A DNA stretch of 64,000 nt from Terasakiella sp. SH-1 (lineage in GTDB: Bacteria > Pseudomonadota > Alphaproteobacteria > Rhodospirillales > Terasakiellaceae): NCBI RefSeq assembly GCF_004564135.1, contig NZ_CP038255.1, positions 1,024,501 to 1,088,500 on the forward strand, written 5' to 3'. Positions 8,609 to 17,972 of the stretch are shown in pieces. How positions within the stretch are numbered: the first letter of the stretch is position 1; every line of letters starts with the position of its first letter. The translations under genes and the position numbers were made by a program. Below the pieces are notes generated by a model. It made no database searches and was not told where the DNA came from. It saw nothing but the letters and a program-made list of their open reading frames with translations.

Positions 8609-9889
8609 GTGTTTGATTGGTTAAAAGGCAAGCGCGACAAGCGTCCCTCTTATGAAGAGGCTAAAACCATCGCTCAAAATGGTGATGTGGATGCGCGTCG
8701 TGATCTGGCAGCGCTGACTGATCTTGAGCCGGAGCTGCTCTATTTCTTTGCTACAGATAAAAACGCAGATGTGCGTCGTGCTGTTGCTGAAAATCAGGCT
8801 GCTCCTGTCCATGCCAAGGCCCTCTTGAGTAAAGATGAAGACCGTCAGGTGCGTGAAACGCTGGCAAGTCGTATTACGGAATTAACCCCGGCCTTGGATC
8901 AGGATGCATCCTCGCGGGCCAGTGAGCTGGTGTTGGGGGTGATTAAAGATCTGGCGAATGATCAGCTGGTTGAAATTCGCGCGATTTTGTCTGATGAAGT
9001 TAAACAGCTGGAAAATATCCCGCAGGAAACGGCGTCTAAGTTGGCGCGTGATATTGATGCCTCTGTATCTTCGCCCATGTTGGAATTTTCACCTCTCTTG
9101 GATGATGAACAACTTGTTCAAATTATTTCTGAATCCATTCAGGATGAGGCGCTAACTGCGATTGCCAGACGGAATAATCTTGGTGAAAATGTTGCCCATG
9201 CGGTTGCCGAAACAGAAAGTGGTGAAGCGGTTCAGGCCCTGTTGGAAAACCAGTCGGCTAATATCGCGGATAACACTTTGACCTTTATTTCTGAAAAGGC
9301 AGAAGATCATGAAAACTGGCATGGTCCTTTGATCAACCGGGATCGTCTGCCAGATCAGGCCATTCAAAATGTGGCGCAATATGTGACGACAAATCTGGTC
9401 AACCAGATGATTGCCAAACATCAGCTGCCTAATGATGTGGTGAAAGATTTGCGCCGCACGGTCTTTGATCGTTTGAACAAAGTGCGCAGCCGTTATGCCA
9501 AACATTATGCGGAAGACCGTGTTTTATTGGCAGAAGAAGACGACAATGTACGTCGCCAACTGGAAAACTCGCTGACCGAGCTGGGCTTTATTGATATTCG
9601 TTCCGTTGGGGACGGGGAAACAGCCATGCGGGTTTTTGAGGCCGAACGCACGCCTGTGAAATTGATGATCTGTTCTGACAATCTGGAAGATATGGAAGGT
9701 CAGGAAATTCTTGAAGAAGTCCGTGATCTGGATGAAGAACTTCCCTTTATGTTGTTGTCTGGAAAAAATGATGAAGACGCTATTATGGAAGCGAAGCGTT
9801 ACGGCGTGAACGAATATATCCTGAAACCTTATAGCGATGAGGACCTAATGAAACGGGTTGAAAACATTTATCGCAAAAAGGGCTATTAA
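8609..9889 (+). CDS. DUF2336-type protein with C-terminal receiver domain lacking the usual phospho-Asp
   Basis: A 426-residue protein starting with GTG, with a GGAG ribosome site about a dozen bases upstream. Residues about 10-290 form a helical repeat region resembling the alphaproteobacterial DUF2336 family. Residues about 305-425 are a response-regulator receiver with the acidic pocket (AEEDD) and the conserved Lys in LKPY. Aligning the MxG end of the phosphorylation loop places Ser356, not Asp, at the phospho-acceptor position, with Asp357 next to it (ICSDNLEDMEG). It may therefore act without classical phosphorylation. It follows the secretion operon after 45 bases and may be read with it, but its role is unknown. 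Confidence 0.8.
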   Translation: MFDWLKGKRDKRPSYEEAKTIAQNGDVDARRDLAALTDLEPELLYFFATDKNADVRRAVAENQAAPVHAKALLSKDEDRQVRETLASRITELTPALDQDASSRASELVLGVIKDLANDQLVEIRAILSDEVKQLENIPQETASKLARDIDASVSSPMLEFSPLLDDEQLVQIISESIQDEALTAIARRNNLGENVAHAVAETESGEAVQALLENQSANIADNTLTFISEKAEDHENWHGPLINRDRLPDQAIQNVAQYVTTNLVNQMIAKHQLPNDVVKDLRRTVFDRLNKVRSRYAKHYAEDRVLLAEEDDNVRRQLENSLTELGFIDIRSVGDGETAMRVFEAERTPVKLMICSDNLEDMEGQEILEEVRDLDEELPFMLLSGKNDEDAIMEAKRYGVNEYILKPYSDEDLMKRVENIYRKKGY

Positions 9890-9901
9890 GGGGCTGTTGT
9901 A

Positions 9902-10246
9902 GTGACGACTTCAACCAAGTTGCGTATTCGAATTGCTTTTCCAAATGGTCACATCGGACCGGGCAAAATTGCTTTGCTGGAACAGGTTGAAAAAATTGGC
10001 TCTATCAGTGGGGCAGCCAAGGAAATGGGCATGACCTACCGTCGGGCGTGGCATCTTCTGGAAACCGTGCAAAGTGTGTTGAACGAAGATGTGATTGAAA
10101 CCTCTGTCGGTGGGAAAAAGGGCGGCGGGGCACAATTGACCCCGGTGGGCAAAGAATTGATCACCCTTTATCGTCAGGCCGAAGAAGGCGCCAGCCAGGG
10201 GGCCGCTCCCTTGTTAGAGAAAATGGACAGCCTGTTAAAAGTCTGA
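9902..10246 (+). CDS. ModE-like winged-helix transcriptional regulator (DNA-binding domain only)
   Basis: A 114-residue protein covering only the LysR/ModE-type N-terminal winged helix. The helix-turn-helix reads GSISGAAKEMGMTYRRAWHL and the wing contains GGKKGGGAQLTPVG, both typical of ModE. The C-terminal molybdate-binding Mop/TOBE domains of full ModE are missing, as in many short alphaproteobacterial homologues, so molybdate sensing cannot be assumed. The start is GTG, 12 bases after the previous stop, so co-transcription with the DUF2336 gene is likely. No molybdate transport gene is in the window. Confidence 0.82.
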   Translation: MTTSTKLRIRIAFPNGHIGPGKIALLEQVEKIGSISGAAKEMGMTYRRAWHLLETVQSVLNEDVIETSVGGKKGGGAQLTPVGKELITLYRQAEEGASQGAAPLLEKMDSLLKV

Positions 10247-10265
10247 TTTCACCCGTGGGGTGAAA
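10247..10265 (+). terminator. Hairpin after the ModE-like gene
   Basis: TTTCACCC and GGGTGAAA form a perfect 8-pair stem around a 3-base loop, starting within a base or two of the stop codon. The following bases are AAGC rather than a T run, so it is either a weak terminator or an mRNA 3' stabiliser. Confidence 0.35.
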
Positions 10266-10360
10266 AGCAGCTGGGAATTAATCCGTATTTTTAAACGTTT
10301 ATTCTATTCACGAAAGCGTGTATAGCTAAGGGCATTGCGGCGAATTTCATGCCTGATCCA

Positions 10361-10414
10361 GCTTTATTTTCAGCGTCGTTAAACATATTAAATGAATAGG
10401 TTCTGATCCTCTCC
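10361..10414 (+). promoter_or_regulatory. Conserved 54-base leader of rnd, shared with pyk
   Basis: The 54 bases before the ATG consist of GCTTTATTTT, 18 unrelated bases, a 22-base block containing AATGAATAGGTTCTGA followed by TCCT, and 4 bases. The pyk leader at 16501-16554 has the same blocks at exactly the same spacing to its ATG, with one mismatch in the 22-base block. Neither leader has a purine-rich Shine-Dalgarno sequence. It may combine a promoter with an unusual translation or regulatory signal; function is inferred only from conservation. Confidence 0.55.
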
Positions 10415-11572
10415 ATGCAAATGATTACAGATACATCAACCCTTGCGGCGTTTTGTGACAGTCTGGCGGGCGAAAGTTTCGTCACTGTTGATACGGAATT
10501 TATGCGTGAAAAAACATACTGGCCTAAATTGTGTCTTGTGCAGTTAGGCGGCAGTGAAGAAGCCCGTTGTGTGGATGTATTGGCAAGCGGGATTGATTTG
10601 ACGCCGTTGTTTGACCTGTTGGCGAACCCGGATGTATTGAAGGTCTTTCACGCTGCGCGTCAGGATGTGGAGATTTTCGTTAAATTGACCGGGCAAACGC
10701 CACAACCCATGTTTGATACGCAGGTTGCAGCCATGGTCTGTGGTTTTGGTGAATCTGTCGGTTATGAAACGCTGGTCAACAATATTTGCCGTAAAACTCT
10801 GGATAAAGGCTCGCGCTTTACTGACTGGAGCAAACGCCCGTTAACAGAGCGTCAGGTGACGTATGCTCTTGGGGATGTGACTTATTTGCGTGAGATTTAC
10901 AGCTATCTGAGTGACAAGCTGGAAGCAAATAATCGTGCAAGCTGGCTTGACGAAGAAATGACGACGCTGACAAGTGTCGATACCTATATTATTGATCCCC
11001 AAGTGGTCTGGAAGAGACTGAAAGCACGTACCAAAAGCAGCAAGGTTCTGGCTGTATTGCGCGGTGTTGCCGCATGGCGTGAAAATGAAGCCCAACGCAA
11101 GGATATGCCGCGCAATCGTGTGATCCGCGATGATGCCATTATTGATATTGCCCATCAGTGTCCTAAGGATGCCGAAGCACTGGAACGGGTACGGGGGTTA
11201 AACAGGTCCATTGCCAACGGTCGTTATGGCAAGGAAATTCTTGAAGCTATTCACGCTGCCTTGGCCCTTGATCCCAGTGAATACCCCAAGCCACCCGCCA
11301 AAAAAGATTTACCCAAAGGTTTGGGACCGGTTGTGGATTTGTTGAAGGTTCTGTTGAAATATAAATCTGAACGCTTCGACGTCGCCCAAAAGCTGATTGC
11401 CAATGCGCAGGACTTGGAACAGTTGGCCGCTTATGGCGAAGAAGCCGATATCGCCTGTATGAAAGGCTGGCGTCGCGAATTGTTTGGCGATGATGGGCTA
11501 AAGCTAAAGGCAGGTGGTTTGGCCTTGGCGGTAAAAGGCAAGAATATCAAGGTCATTGATCTGGAAGAATAG
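10415..11572 (+). CDS. rnd: Ribonuclease D
   Basis: A 385-residue 3'-5' exoribonuclease of the DEDD family that matures tRNA 3' ends. The catalytic motifs are visible: VDTEF (Exo I) near residue 26, FHAARQDVEIF (Exo II) near 76 and YALGDVTYL (Exo III) near 149. HRDC-type helical domains follow from about residue 205. Length is normal for the family. The first ATG is used; a second ATG lies two codons downstream and cannot be excluded. There is no Shine-Dalgarno sequence; the gene instead carries the leader shared with pyk. Confidence 0.95.
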   Translation: MQMITDTSTLAAFCDSLAGESFVTVDTEFMREKTYWPKLCLVQLGGSEEARCVDVLASGIDLTPLFDLLANPDVLKVFHAARQDVEIFVKLTGQTPQPMFDTQVAAMVCGFGESVGYETLVNNICRKTLDKGSRFTDWSKRPLTERQVTYALGDVTYLREIYSYLSDKLEANNRASWLDEEMTTLTSVDTYIIDPQVVWKRLKARTKSSKVLAVLRGVAAWRENEAQRKDMPRNRVIRDDAIIDIAHQCPKDAEALERVRGLNRSIANGRYGKEILEAIHAALALDPSEYPKPPAKKDLPKGLGPVVDLLKVLLKYKSERFDVAQKLIANAQDLEQLAAYGEEADIACMKGWRRELFGDDGLKLKAGGLALAVKGKNIKVIDLEE

Positions 11573-11583
11573 GATCAGCTGTC

Positions 11584-11610
11584 GTCCTCGCGTATGCGGG
11601 GACCTTTTTC
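11584..11610 (+). terminator. Intrinsic terminator of rnd
   Basis: GTCCTCGC and GCGGGGAC pair over 8 positions (one G-T pair) around GTAT, followed by CCTTTTTC. It lies 11 bases past the rnd stop and is a convincing rho-independent terminator. With the next hairpin and the flanking GTCGTC and GAATGACGG ends it also resembles a dispersed palindromic repeat element. Confidence 0.7.
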
Positions 11611-11624
11611 TGATTGGACGAAGT

Positions 11625-11643
11625 TTCCCAATCAAGTTGGGAA
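11625..11643. repeat. Perfect stem-loop between convergent rnd and ppx
   Basis: TTCCCAA and TTGGGAA form a perfect 7-pair stem around TCAAG. It sits between the rnd terminator and the end of the oppositely oriented ppx gene. No T run follows on either strand. It may be half of a REP-like palindromic unit with the hairpin before it. Confidence 0.4.
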
Positions 11644-11662
11644 TGACGGTTTCAGTTGGGTT

Positions 11663-13156
11663 TTACCCATGTTCCAAGCGGCCACTTAGGCCCATATGTT
11701 TGGCAACGGTCTGGACCCGTTTGGCAACCGCTTCCCCCAGAAAGATATCTTGGCCCTCCGCTAAAGACAGGATCAATTCACCACCGCGTACTTCCAGATG
11801 GGTTTGTTCAAGTAAATGCGGTGCCCCGCTTGCCAGCGTATGGGCAAGACGCAGGGCTGCGCCAACGGTTTTGGTCCAGATTGCATCGTCATCATTGAGG
11901 AAGGTGCGCAAGGGCTTGGCAATACGGGCCTTAAAATCCCCTTTATAACGGCTATAGACGCAAGCCCCCATCAAAGCGCGATCATGGTGGGAGAGACCGG
12001 CGACAGGCAGGCGCAAAACACGCAAAAAACCATGATCTGCACGATAATCAGGATGTTCTGCCCAGGCAATATCATGAAGCAGGCAGGCAGCGTGGCGCAG
12101 GTTCTTTTGTTTATTGCTTTCATCGGGGAAAAGCGGGCTCATCCAGTCATAGACTTCTTCTCCCTGCTGGCCAAAACGTCCTTCGCGTTTAACCAAATTT
12201 ATACAGGAGCTGATCAGCGGGTCTTGCTGTTTTACCGCGTCATCAAGGGATAGGAAGAACTGGCCTTCGCGCATACTATAACCGGAAAAAACCAGATGAG
12301 ACGGCTGCACTATTTCCAGAACCTCCTGAAGCAAAGCAATGGCGGCAGGCAGGGTTTCCAGACGTTTTTTTGAGACGTCCGGGACTTTATGTAATTCTTC
12401 TGCGCTGAGTTCAGCCAGCTTTTGCAGAAGTGCACTTGCCTCTTCAAATTCCAAGGTGAAGTTATCAATCACATGTAAGGGGTAATCCGTTTGATGCATG
12501 ATCAGGCGGGCAACCGCACGCAATGAGCCACCGACCGCATAAAATGGGCGGGCTTCCATTTCTTTGATCCAGTTCAGTGGGGACAGCTTTTCATGGATAA
12601 ATGTGCGCATGGCTGCAATGGTGTTACGCTCATTGTCAGAAATACGCAAATGGCCCAGTGGGGTGGTATCATGTTTGGCAAAGGTCCCGTGATCAAGGCC
12701 AACAAGATCAAAGCTTGCACCGCCCATATCGCCAAGAAGCCCATCGGCTTGGGGCAAACCGCTTAGGATACCGTATGCAGCCAGTTTGGCTTCTTCTTCC
12801 CCACTGATGACACGAATGTCAGCATCAAAGCGTTTTTTGATTTCAGCGACAAAGGCAGGGCCATCCTTGGCCTCACGCACCGCTGCGGTGGCGAGCAGGC
12901 TGACATGATCCACATGCATGACCTCTAGCAGCTTCATAAAACGGTTTAGGGTTTCATACGCCAGTTCGACCCCTTCGGGATTTAACAATCCGGTTTCATC
13001 AATCCCTTTGCCCAGACGGCATTGAACTTTTTCATTAAAGACGGGCAGGGGAATACGCGCTGGACCGTGAAAGACAACAAGGCGTACGGTATTGGACCCG
13101 ATATCAACAATAGCGGTAAGCTTTCCGGTGGCATCGGGTCCAATGAAATGATACAT
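11663..13156 (-). CDS. ppx: Exopolyphosphatase (Ppx/GppA family)
   Basis: A 497-residue enzyme that removes terminal phosphates from polyphosphate (or pppGpp). The N-terminal ASKHA ATPase-like fold shows the phosphate-binding motif AIVDIGSNTVRLVV from about residue 15 and a second glycine-rich loop GDMGGASFDLVGL near 142. The C-terminal half contains an HD-type helical region (HAACLLHDIAWAEHPDYRADHG). It lies 9 bases after the ppk stop on the same strand, forming the usual ppk-ppx operon in which one enzyme makes and the other degrades polyphosphate. Confidence 0.94.
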   Translation of the reverse strand: MYHFIGPDATGKLTAIVDIGSNTVRLVVFHGPARIPLPVFNEKVQCRLGKGIDETGLLNPEGVELAYETLNRFMKLLEVMHVDHVSLLATAAVREAKDGPAFVAEIKKRFDADIRVISGEEEAKLAAYGILSGLPQADGLLGDMGGASFDLVGLDHGTFAKHDTTPLGHLRISDNERNTIAAMRTFIHEKLSPLNWIKEMEARPFYAVGGSLRAVARLIMHQTDYPLHVIDNFTLEFEEASALLQKLAELSAEELHKVPDVSKKRLETLPAAIALLQEVLEIVQPSHLVFSGYSMREGQFFLSLDDAVKQQDPLISSCINLVKREGRFGQQGEEVYDWMSPLFPDESNKQKNLRHAACLLHDIAWAEHPDYRADHGFLRVLRLPVAGLSHHDRALMGACVYSRYKGDFKARIAKPLRTFLNDDDAIWTKTVGAALRLAHTLASGAPHLLEQTHLEVRGGELILSLAEGQDIFLGEAVAKRVQTVAKHMGLSGRLEHG

Positions 13157-13165
13157 GCGCGTTTC

Positions 13166-15325
13166 TTAGTCCAACATTAGCTTTTTCAGGCTGGTGCCTT
13201 TTTTCTTCAGGGCAGACCCACGGCCAGACAGGCTGGGGTTCGTCATGAAATAGGTATGACAGGAGAAGGCATCTTCACCATTTGTCACGCGATCAAAGGA
13301 ACCATCGGCTTTCAGGACCCAGCTTTGTGCCTCATCCTTTAAGTTGGCAACCATGATCTGATCTAGGATTTGGCGATGAACCGTATCTGTTTCAATAGGA
13401 ATAAGTGTTTCAACACGACGATCCAGATTGCGTGGCATCCAGTCCGCCGAAGAAATATAAATCTTTGCCTTGGAATTAGGCAGCTTGCCACCATTGCCAA
13501 AACAGACAATACGGGAATGTTCAAGGAAACGACCAACAATGGATTTGACCCGGATGTTTTCTGATAGCCCCGGTACCCCCGGACGCAGACAGCAAATTCC
13601 GCGAATGACCAGATCAACCTGAACACCTGCCTGAGAGGCTTCGTAAAGGGCATCAATAATTTTGGGGTCCACAACCGAATTCATTTTCGCCCAGACATGG
13701 GCAGGCTTTTTCGCCTTGGCATTTTTGATTTCGTTCTTAATGCCGTCAATGATGGTATCGCGCAAGGTCAGCGGCGAATATTCCATCTTTTCCATTTTTT
13801 CCGGTTCAGCATATCCTGTCATATAGTTAAACAGCTTGGTCGCATCGCGACACAGGGCCGGGTCACAGGAGAAGAAGGACAGGTCGGTATAAATTTTGGC
13901 CGTAATAGGGTGATAGTTCCCGGTACCAAGGTGAACGTAAGAGCGCAGTTTTTCCCCTTCACGACGCACAACAAGGTTGATCTTGGCATGGGTCTTTTTA
14001 TCGACAAAGCCATAGACCACTTGTGCACCGGCACGTTCCAGATCACGCGCCCAGCGGATGTTGGCTTCTTCATCAAAACGCGCTTTTAATTCGACCATAG
14101 CCGTTACAGATTTTCCAGCTTCTGCCGCTTCGATCAGGGCCTTAATAATCGGGGAGTTGTTGGATGTGCGATAAAGCGTTTGTTTAATCGCGACAACTTC
14201 TGGGTCACGGGCAGCTTGAAGAACAAACTGCACAACCGCATCGAAGCTTTCATAGGGGTGATGCACGACGAAATCTTTTTTGCGAATGGCGGCAAAACAG
14301 TCCCCACCGAAATCGCGGATACGTTCAGGGAAACGAACATTATAGGGGCGGAATTGTAAATCGGCGCGTTCATCACAGATCAATTCCTTGATATCAGCCA
14401 GACCCAGCAGGCCATCCAGCACGAAACAGTCTGCTCTATCCACATCCAGTTCTTCAATCACCAGATCACGCAGTTCAGCAGGCATACCTGCATCAATAGA
14501 CAGCCGAATGACGGATCCGCGACGACGGCGTTTCAGTGCCGTTTCAAAGGTGCGGACCAAATCTTCGGCTTCTTCGTCGATTTCCATTTCACTATCACGA
14601 ATGATTTTGAACAGACCGGAAGAAGAAACCGTGTAGTTCGGGAACAGCCGATCAAGGAACAGGCGGATGACTTCTTCAATCGGCATGAAACGGATGGTTT
14701 TACCGTAATCGGGCAGGCGCACAAAACGCGGCAGCATTTGCGGCAGCGGGACAAGCGCTTTAAGGGGCTGCTGATCAATGGTGGATTCCAGCCCAAACAT
14801 CATGGCTAGCCCCAGGTTTGGAATAAACGGGAAGGGGTGGGCCGGGTCAATTGCCAGCGGGGTCAGGGACGGGAAAATCTGATGGATGAAATGTTCCTCC
14901 AGCCAGCCGATATCGCGTTTGGGGATATCTTCGCATTTTAAGACCTTAATGCCTTCTTTCAGCAAGAGGGCGCGAAGGGCGCGGTAGCGTTCTTGTTGAC
15001 CTGTTACCAGTTTATCTGCGGCCTCATGAATTTGTTCCAGCTGTTGGGCGGGGCTGAGGCCATCATAGCTGAGTGTTTTGACCCCGGCGTGAACCTGACC
15101 GTTCAAACCGGCCACGCGGACCATGTAAAATTCATCAAGGTTGGCTGCTGAAATAGACAGGAAACGCAGGCGTTCCAAAAGCGGATGATGTTCGTTGTCG
15201 GCTTCATCTAAAACCCGTGTGTTGAAGGATAGCCAGGAAAGTTCACGGTTAATAAACCGTTCCGGTGAATCCATCGGAATAGAAGGAGGTGCGACTTTTT
15301 TTTGTGTTTGTTGCTGTGTTGCCAT
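13166..15325 (-). CDS. ppk: Polyphosphate kinase 1
   Basis: A cytoplasmic or membrane-associated enzyme that polymerises the gamma phosphate of ATP into polyphosphate. The N-terminal helical domain opens with [19 protein letters not shown]. The catalytic phospho-histidine motif appears as [14 protein letters not shown], and the second conserved region as [17 protein letters not shown]. The chosen start gives 719 residues beginning MATQQ, because GGAG lies 9 bases upstream of it; an in-frame ATG five codons earlier (15340) overlaps that ribosome site. It is first in an operon with ppx. Confidence 0.95.
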   Translation of the reverse strand: MATQQQTQKKVAPPSIPMDSPERFINRELSWLSFNTRVLDEADNEHHPLLERLRFLSISAANLDEFYMVRVAGLNGQVHAGVKTLSYDGLSPAQQLEQIHEAADKLVTGQQERYRALRALLLKEGIKVLKCEDIPKRDIGWLEEHFIHQIFPSLTPLAIDPAHPFPFIPNLGLAMMFGLESTIDQQPLKALVPLPQMLPRFVRLPDYGKTIRFMPIEEVIRLFLDRLFPNYTVSSSGLFKIIRDSEMEIDEEAEDLVRTFETALKRRRRGSVIRLSIDAGMPAELRDLVIEELDVDRADCFVLDGLLGLADIKELICDERADLQFRPYNVRFPERIRDFGGDCFAAIRKKDFVVHHPYESFDAVVQFVLQAARDPEVVAIKQTLYRTSNNSPIIKALIEAAEAGKSVTAMVELKARFDEEANIRWARDLERAGAQVVYGFVDKKTHAKINLVVRREGEKLRSYVHLGTGNYHPITAKIYTDLSFFSCDPALCRDATKLFNYMTGYAEPEKMEKMEYSPLTLRDTIIDGIKNEIKNAKAKKPAHVWAKMNSVVDPKIIDALYEASQAGVQVDLVIRGICCLRPGVPGLSENIRVKSIVGRFLEHSRIVCFGNGGKLPNSKAKIYISSADWMPRNLDRRVETLIPIETDTVHRQILDQIMVANLKDEAQSWVLKADGSFDRVTNGEDAFSCHTYFMTNPSLSGRGSALKKKGTSLKKLMLD

Positions 15326-15486
15326 GTCAATCATCTCCAATGCAGGTTTTAGGGTCAGGACGAATGTTGAATTTATAGTCTATAGAAGGGACTGAGGGAA
15401 ATGTTTAGCGGGGAAATAGCTGAAAAAGATGAAACTTTTATGATGGTTCGCTATGATTGTAACGTAACGAAGGAGATATCGCTGAA

Positions 15487-15999
15487 ATGAAGCAGCTTTT
15501 GCTTTTACGTCATGCCAAATCCAGCTGGTCTGATCCGGCTTTGGTTGATTTTGATCGCCCTTTAAATCATCGTGGGCGTAAGGCCGCGCAGGATATGGCA
15601 GTTTTTCTGTCTCAAGAAAGGCCCCTACCGGATACGATTCTCTGTTCAACGGCACAACGTACCCGCCAAACTCTCATGGCGTTGCTGGATATTTATTGCC
15701 ATCCCATCCAGATTGAAATGAGGCGCGATTTATATCATGCAGAAGATCAGGTGATTTTGAATATGATCCAAGGGGTGAAGCATGACCCTGAGGTCTTGAT
15801 GATGATTGGTCATAATCCGGGATTGGAAGATGTTGCACATTTGCTCTGTCATCAGGGAGACGCAGAAGCCTTGCGCGAGATGTGTTTGAAATTTCCAACA
15901 GCGGCTTGTGCCCATATCCGTTTTGATGTGGAACAATGGCGCGATATCACCGCGCAAAGCGGTCAGCTTAAAAGCTTTATCAAACCACGTGACTTGTAA
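15487..15999 (+). CDS. SixA-like histidine phosphatase
   Basis: A 170-residue protein of the histidine-phosphatase (phosphoglycerate mutase-like) superfamily. The catalytic LLRHAKSSW motif is at residues 5-13, CSTAQRTRQT is the second signature and MIGHNPGLEDV carries the second catalytic His. Size and motif order match SixA, which dephosphorylates phospho-His on Hpt domains. With the Hpt-containing kinase at 42156 and many phosphorelays nearby, a role in damping a relay is plausible but inferred. An AAGGAG ribosome site lies 12 bases upstream of the ATG. It is transcribed divergently from ppk. Confidence 0.88.
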   Translation: MKQLLLLRHAKSSWSDPALVDFDRPLNHRGRKAAQDMAVFLSQERPLPDTILCSTAQRTRQTLMALLDIYCHPIQIEMRRDLYHAEDQVILNMIQGVKHDPEVLMMIGHNPGLEDVAHLLCHQGDAEALREMCLKFPTAACAHIRFDVEQWRDITAQSGQLKSFIKPRDL

Positions 16000-16001
16000 T
16001 T

Positions 16002-16403
16002 TTATTTCCCGCCAAAAGCCTTAATCGCCGTCAGGTAAAGTCGCGCACGGGTTTCGTCGTCCAGTCCGTTAAGGATGTCTTGCTTGGCTTTGCGCACTTT
16101 CATGGCCGAATCAATCAAGGCCCGACGTTCCGGTGTCATTTTACGGGCGGCTTCACGTTTGACCTCGGCCAGCAGTTCTTCATTTTTTGCCAGCATATCG
16201 TCCATTCTGACGCCGCTGTTTTCAAGCTTGTCGATGGCATCGTCCAGGGCAATGCGAGAATCGGAGCGGATATCCGCATCTTGTTGTGGCTTGATTTTCG
16301 CTTTTGCTTTTTTACCTGTTTTGGACTTCGCCCCTTTTTTCTTTTTATCCTTGGGCTTGTCCATGGCTTTATTCAGCAGCATTTTTTGAAGAGATTCAAA
16401 CAT
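16002..16403 (-). CDS. Lysine-rich small protein of unknown function
   Basis: A 133-residue soluble protein. After a short N-terminal helix comes a very basic linker (residues about 15-40, Lys and Ala rich) and then a predicted helical domain (about 45-130) with no recognised motif. There is no signal peptide or membrane segment. It converges on the sixA-like gene with 2 bases between stops and diverges from pyk. The basic stretch could bind nucleic acid, but that is a guess from composition alone. Confidence 0.7.
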   Translation of the reverse strand: MFESLQKMLLNKAMDKPKDKKKKGAKSKTGKKAKAKIKPQQDADIRSDSRIALDDAIDKLENSGVRMDDMLAKNEELLAEVKREAARKMTPERRALIDSAMKVRKAKQDILNGLDDETRARLYLTAIKAFGGK

Positions 16404-16500
16404 CGCACTAATATGTCAACTTCATGAAATTTCGATCTGTTTGACATTGTAGCACGAAAATATTGTGGAAATCTAAATGCATCTCGTTATTCTTGACGTA

Positions 16501-16554
16501 GCTTTATTTTTATCTCCGCCAAACTCAGTAAATGAATAGGTTCTGACCCTTATT
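16501..16554 (+). promoter_or_regulatory. Conserved 54-base leader of pyk, shared with rnd
   Basis: This repeats the rnd leader layout: GCTTTATTTT, 18 unrelated bases, a 22-base block containing AATGAATAGGTTCTGA followed by CCCT, and 4 bases before the ATG. The 18-base spacer differs from that of rnd while the blocks and distances are fixed, which argues for selection rather than recent duplication of the whole region. A TTGACG hexamer lies just upstream (16494-16499) and could be a -35 element. No Shine-Dalgarno sequence is present. Confidence 0.55.
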
Positions 16555-17970
16555 ATGAAAAGATCAAGAAATGCAAAAATCATCGCAACGTTGGGTCCGT
16601 CTAGCTCAACTCGCGTGCGTATCGAACAGTTGTTTACAGCAGGGGCTGATGTCTTTCGCCTGAATTTCTCTCATGGGTCCCATGAAGATCATAAAGAACG
16701 TTACGATGCCATTCGCGATGTGGAGAAAGAATTAAACAGCCCGATCGGCATTATGATGGACTTGCAAGGTCCGAAGCTCCGCCTTGGGGCATTTCGTGAT
16801 GGCAGTGTGTTGCTGGGCATGGGGCGTCGCTTTCGCCTTGATCTGGATATGACACCGGGGGATGTAACGCGTGCACCGTTGCCTCATCCTGAAATTTTTG
16901 CAGTGTTGAAACCGGATATGACGCTGTTGCTTGATGATGGCAAGATGCGCCTTAAAGTCATTGAATGTGGCGAAGATTATGCTGAAACCGAGGTTTTGGT
17001 CGATGGTACCTTAAGCGATCGCAAGGGGGTGAATGTTCCGGATGCGGTTTTGCCGCTGTCTGCTTTGACAGAAAAAGATATTGCGGATTTGCGTTTTGGC
17101 TTGCAGCTTGGTGTGGATTGGGTAGCTCTGTCCTTTGTACAAAAGGCAGATGACATTCGTGAAGCCCGCAAGTTAATTGGTAAAAAAGCCTCCATTATTG
17201 CCAAGCTGGAAAAGCCATCGGCTATTGACGATCTGGAAGAGATCATGGAATTGACCGATGCGGTGATGGTTGCACGTGGTGATCTGGGTGTGGAAATGCC
17301 GCCGGAAGATGTCCCGATTTTGCAAAAACGGATTATCTCATTGGCGCGTCAAAAAGGACGCCCGGTGATTGTGGCAACACAGATGCTTGATTCCATGGTC
17401 AGTGCCCCAGCCCCGACCCGCGCAGAAGCATCAGATGTGGCAACGGCTGTTTATGATGGCGCAGATGCGGTGATGCTGTCAGCTGAAACCGCTGCCGGGG
17501 ATTATCCGATTGAAACGGTTGAGATCATGGACCGCATCATTCAACGTGTGGAAAGTGATACGCTTTATCGCCGCATTCGTGAATCTGATCGCCATGCCCC
17601 GGAAGCAACCGAGGCAGATGCCATTAGTGCGGCGGCCCGTCAGGTATCTGGGACCCTTAAGGCAGCAGCCATTGTGACCTATACGACAACCGGGTCCACG
17701 ACCTATCGTGTGGCGCGTGAACGCCCGGAAACCTGTATTCTTGGCCTGACACCCAAGGTGGAAACAGCGCGTAAACTTGCCCTTGTCTGGGGCGTTGTAT
17801 CGGCTGTCTCCCCGGATGCAGCGGATTTTGCGGAAATGGTGAAAGGGGCACGTAAAGTGGCCAAGGCCGAAAAAATCGGTGAGCGTGGTGATAGTCTGGT
17901 CGTGACAGCCGGGGTGCCCTTTGGGACGCCGGGGGCGACCAATATCTTGCGCATTGCGACTGTAAGCTAA
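16555..17970 (+). CDS. pyk: Pyruvate kinase
   Basis: A 471-residue glycolytic enzyme converting phosphoenolpyruvate and ADP to pyruvate and ATP. Characteristic stretches are ATLGPSS with FRLNFSHG at the N-terminus, the catalytic and metal-site segment IIAKLEKPSAIDDLEEI, VMVARGDLGVEMP, and MLSAETAAGDYP. Length is normal for bacterial type II enzymes. It sits 2 bases before an AEC transporter gene and the two share a terminator, so they form an operon. It carries the unusual leader shared with rnd. Confidence 0.97.
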   Translation: MKRSRNAKIIATLGPSSSTRVRIEQLFTAGADVFRLNFSHGSHEDHKERYDAIRDVEKELNSPIGIMMDLQGPKLRLGAFRDGSVLLGMGRRFRLDLDMTPGDVTRAPLPHPEIFAVLKPDMTLLLDDGKMRLKVIECGEDYAETEVLVDGTLSDRKGVNVPDAVLPLSALTEKDIADLRFGLQLGVDWVALSFVQKADDIREARKLIGKKASIIAKLEKPSAIDDLEEIMELTDAVMVARGDLGVEMPPEDVPILQKRIISLARQKGRPVIVATQMLDSMVSAPAPTRAEASDVATAVYDGADAVMLSAETAAGDYPIETVEIMDRIIQRVESDTLYRRIRESDRHAPEATEADAISAAARQVSGTLKAAAIVTYTTTGSTTYRVARERPETCILGLTPKVETARKLALVWGVVSAVSPDAADFAEMVKGARKVAKAEKIGERGDSLVVTAGVPFGTPGATNILRIATVS

Positions 17971-17972
17971 TT

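Noticed and set aside
9902-10246. Full molybdate-responsive ModE
   Set aside because: Only the winged-helix domain is present and no molybdate transport genes are nearby, so the name ModE is not given as a gene symbol.
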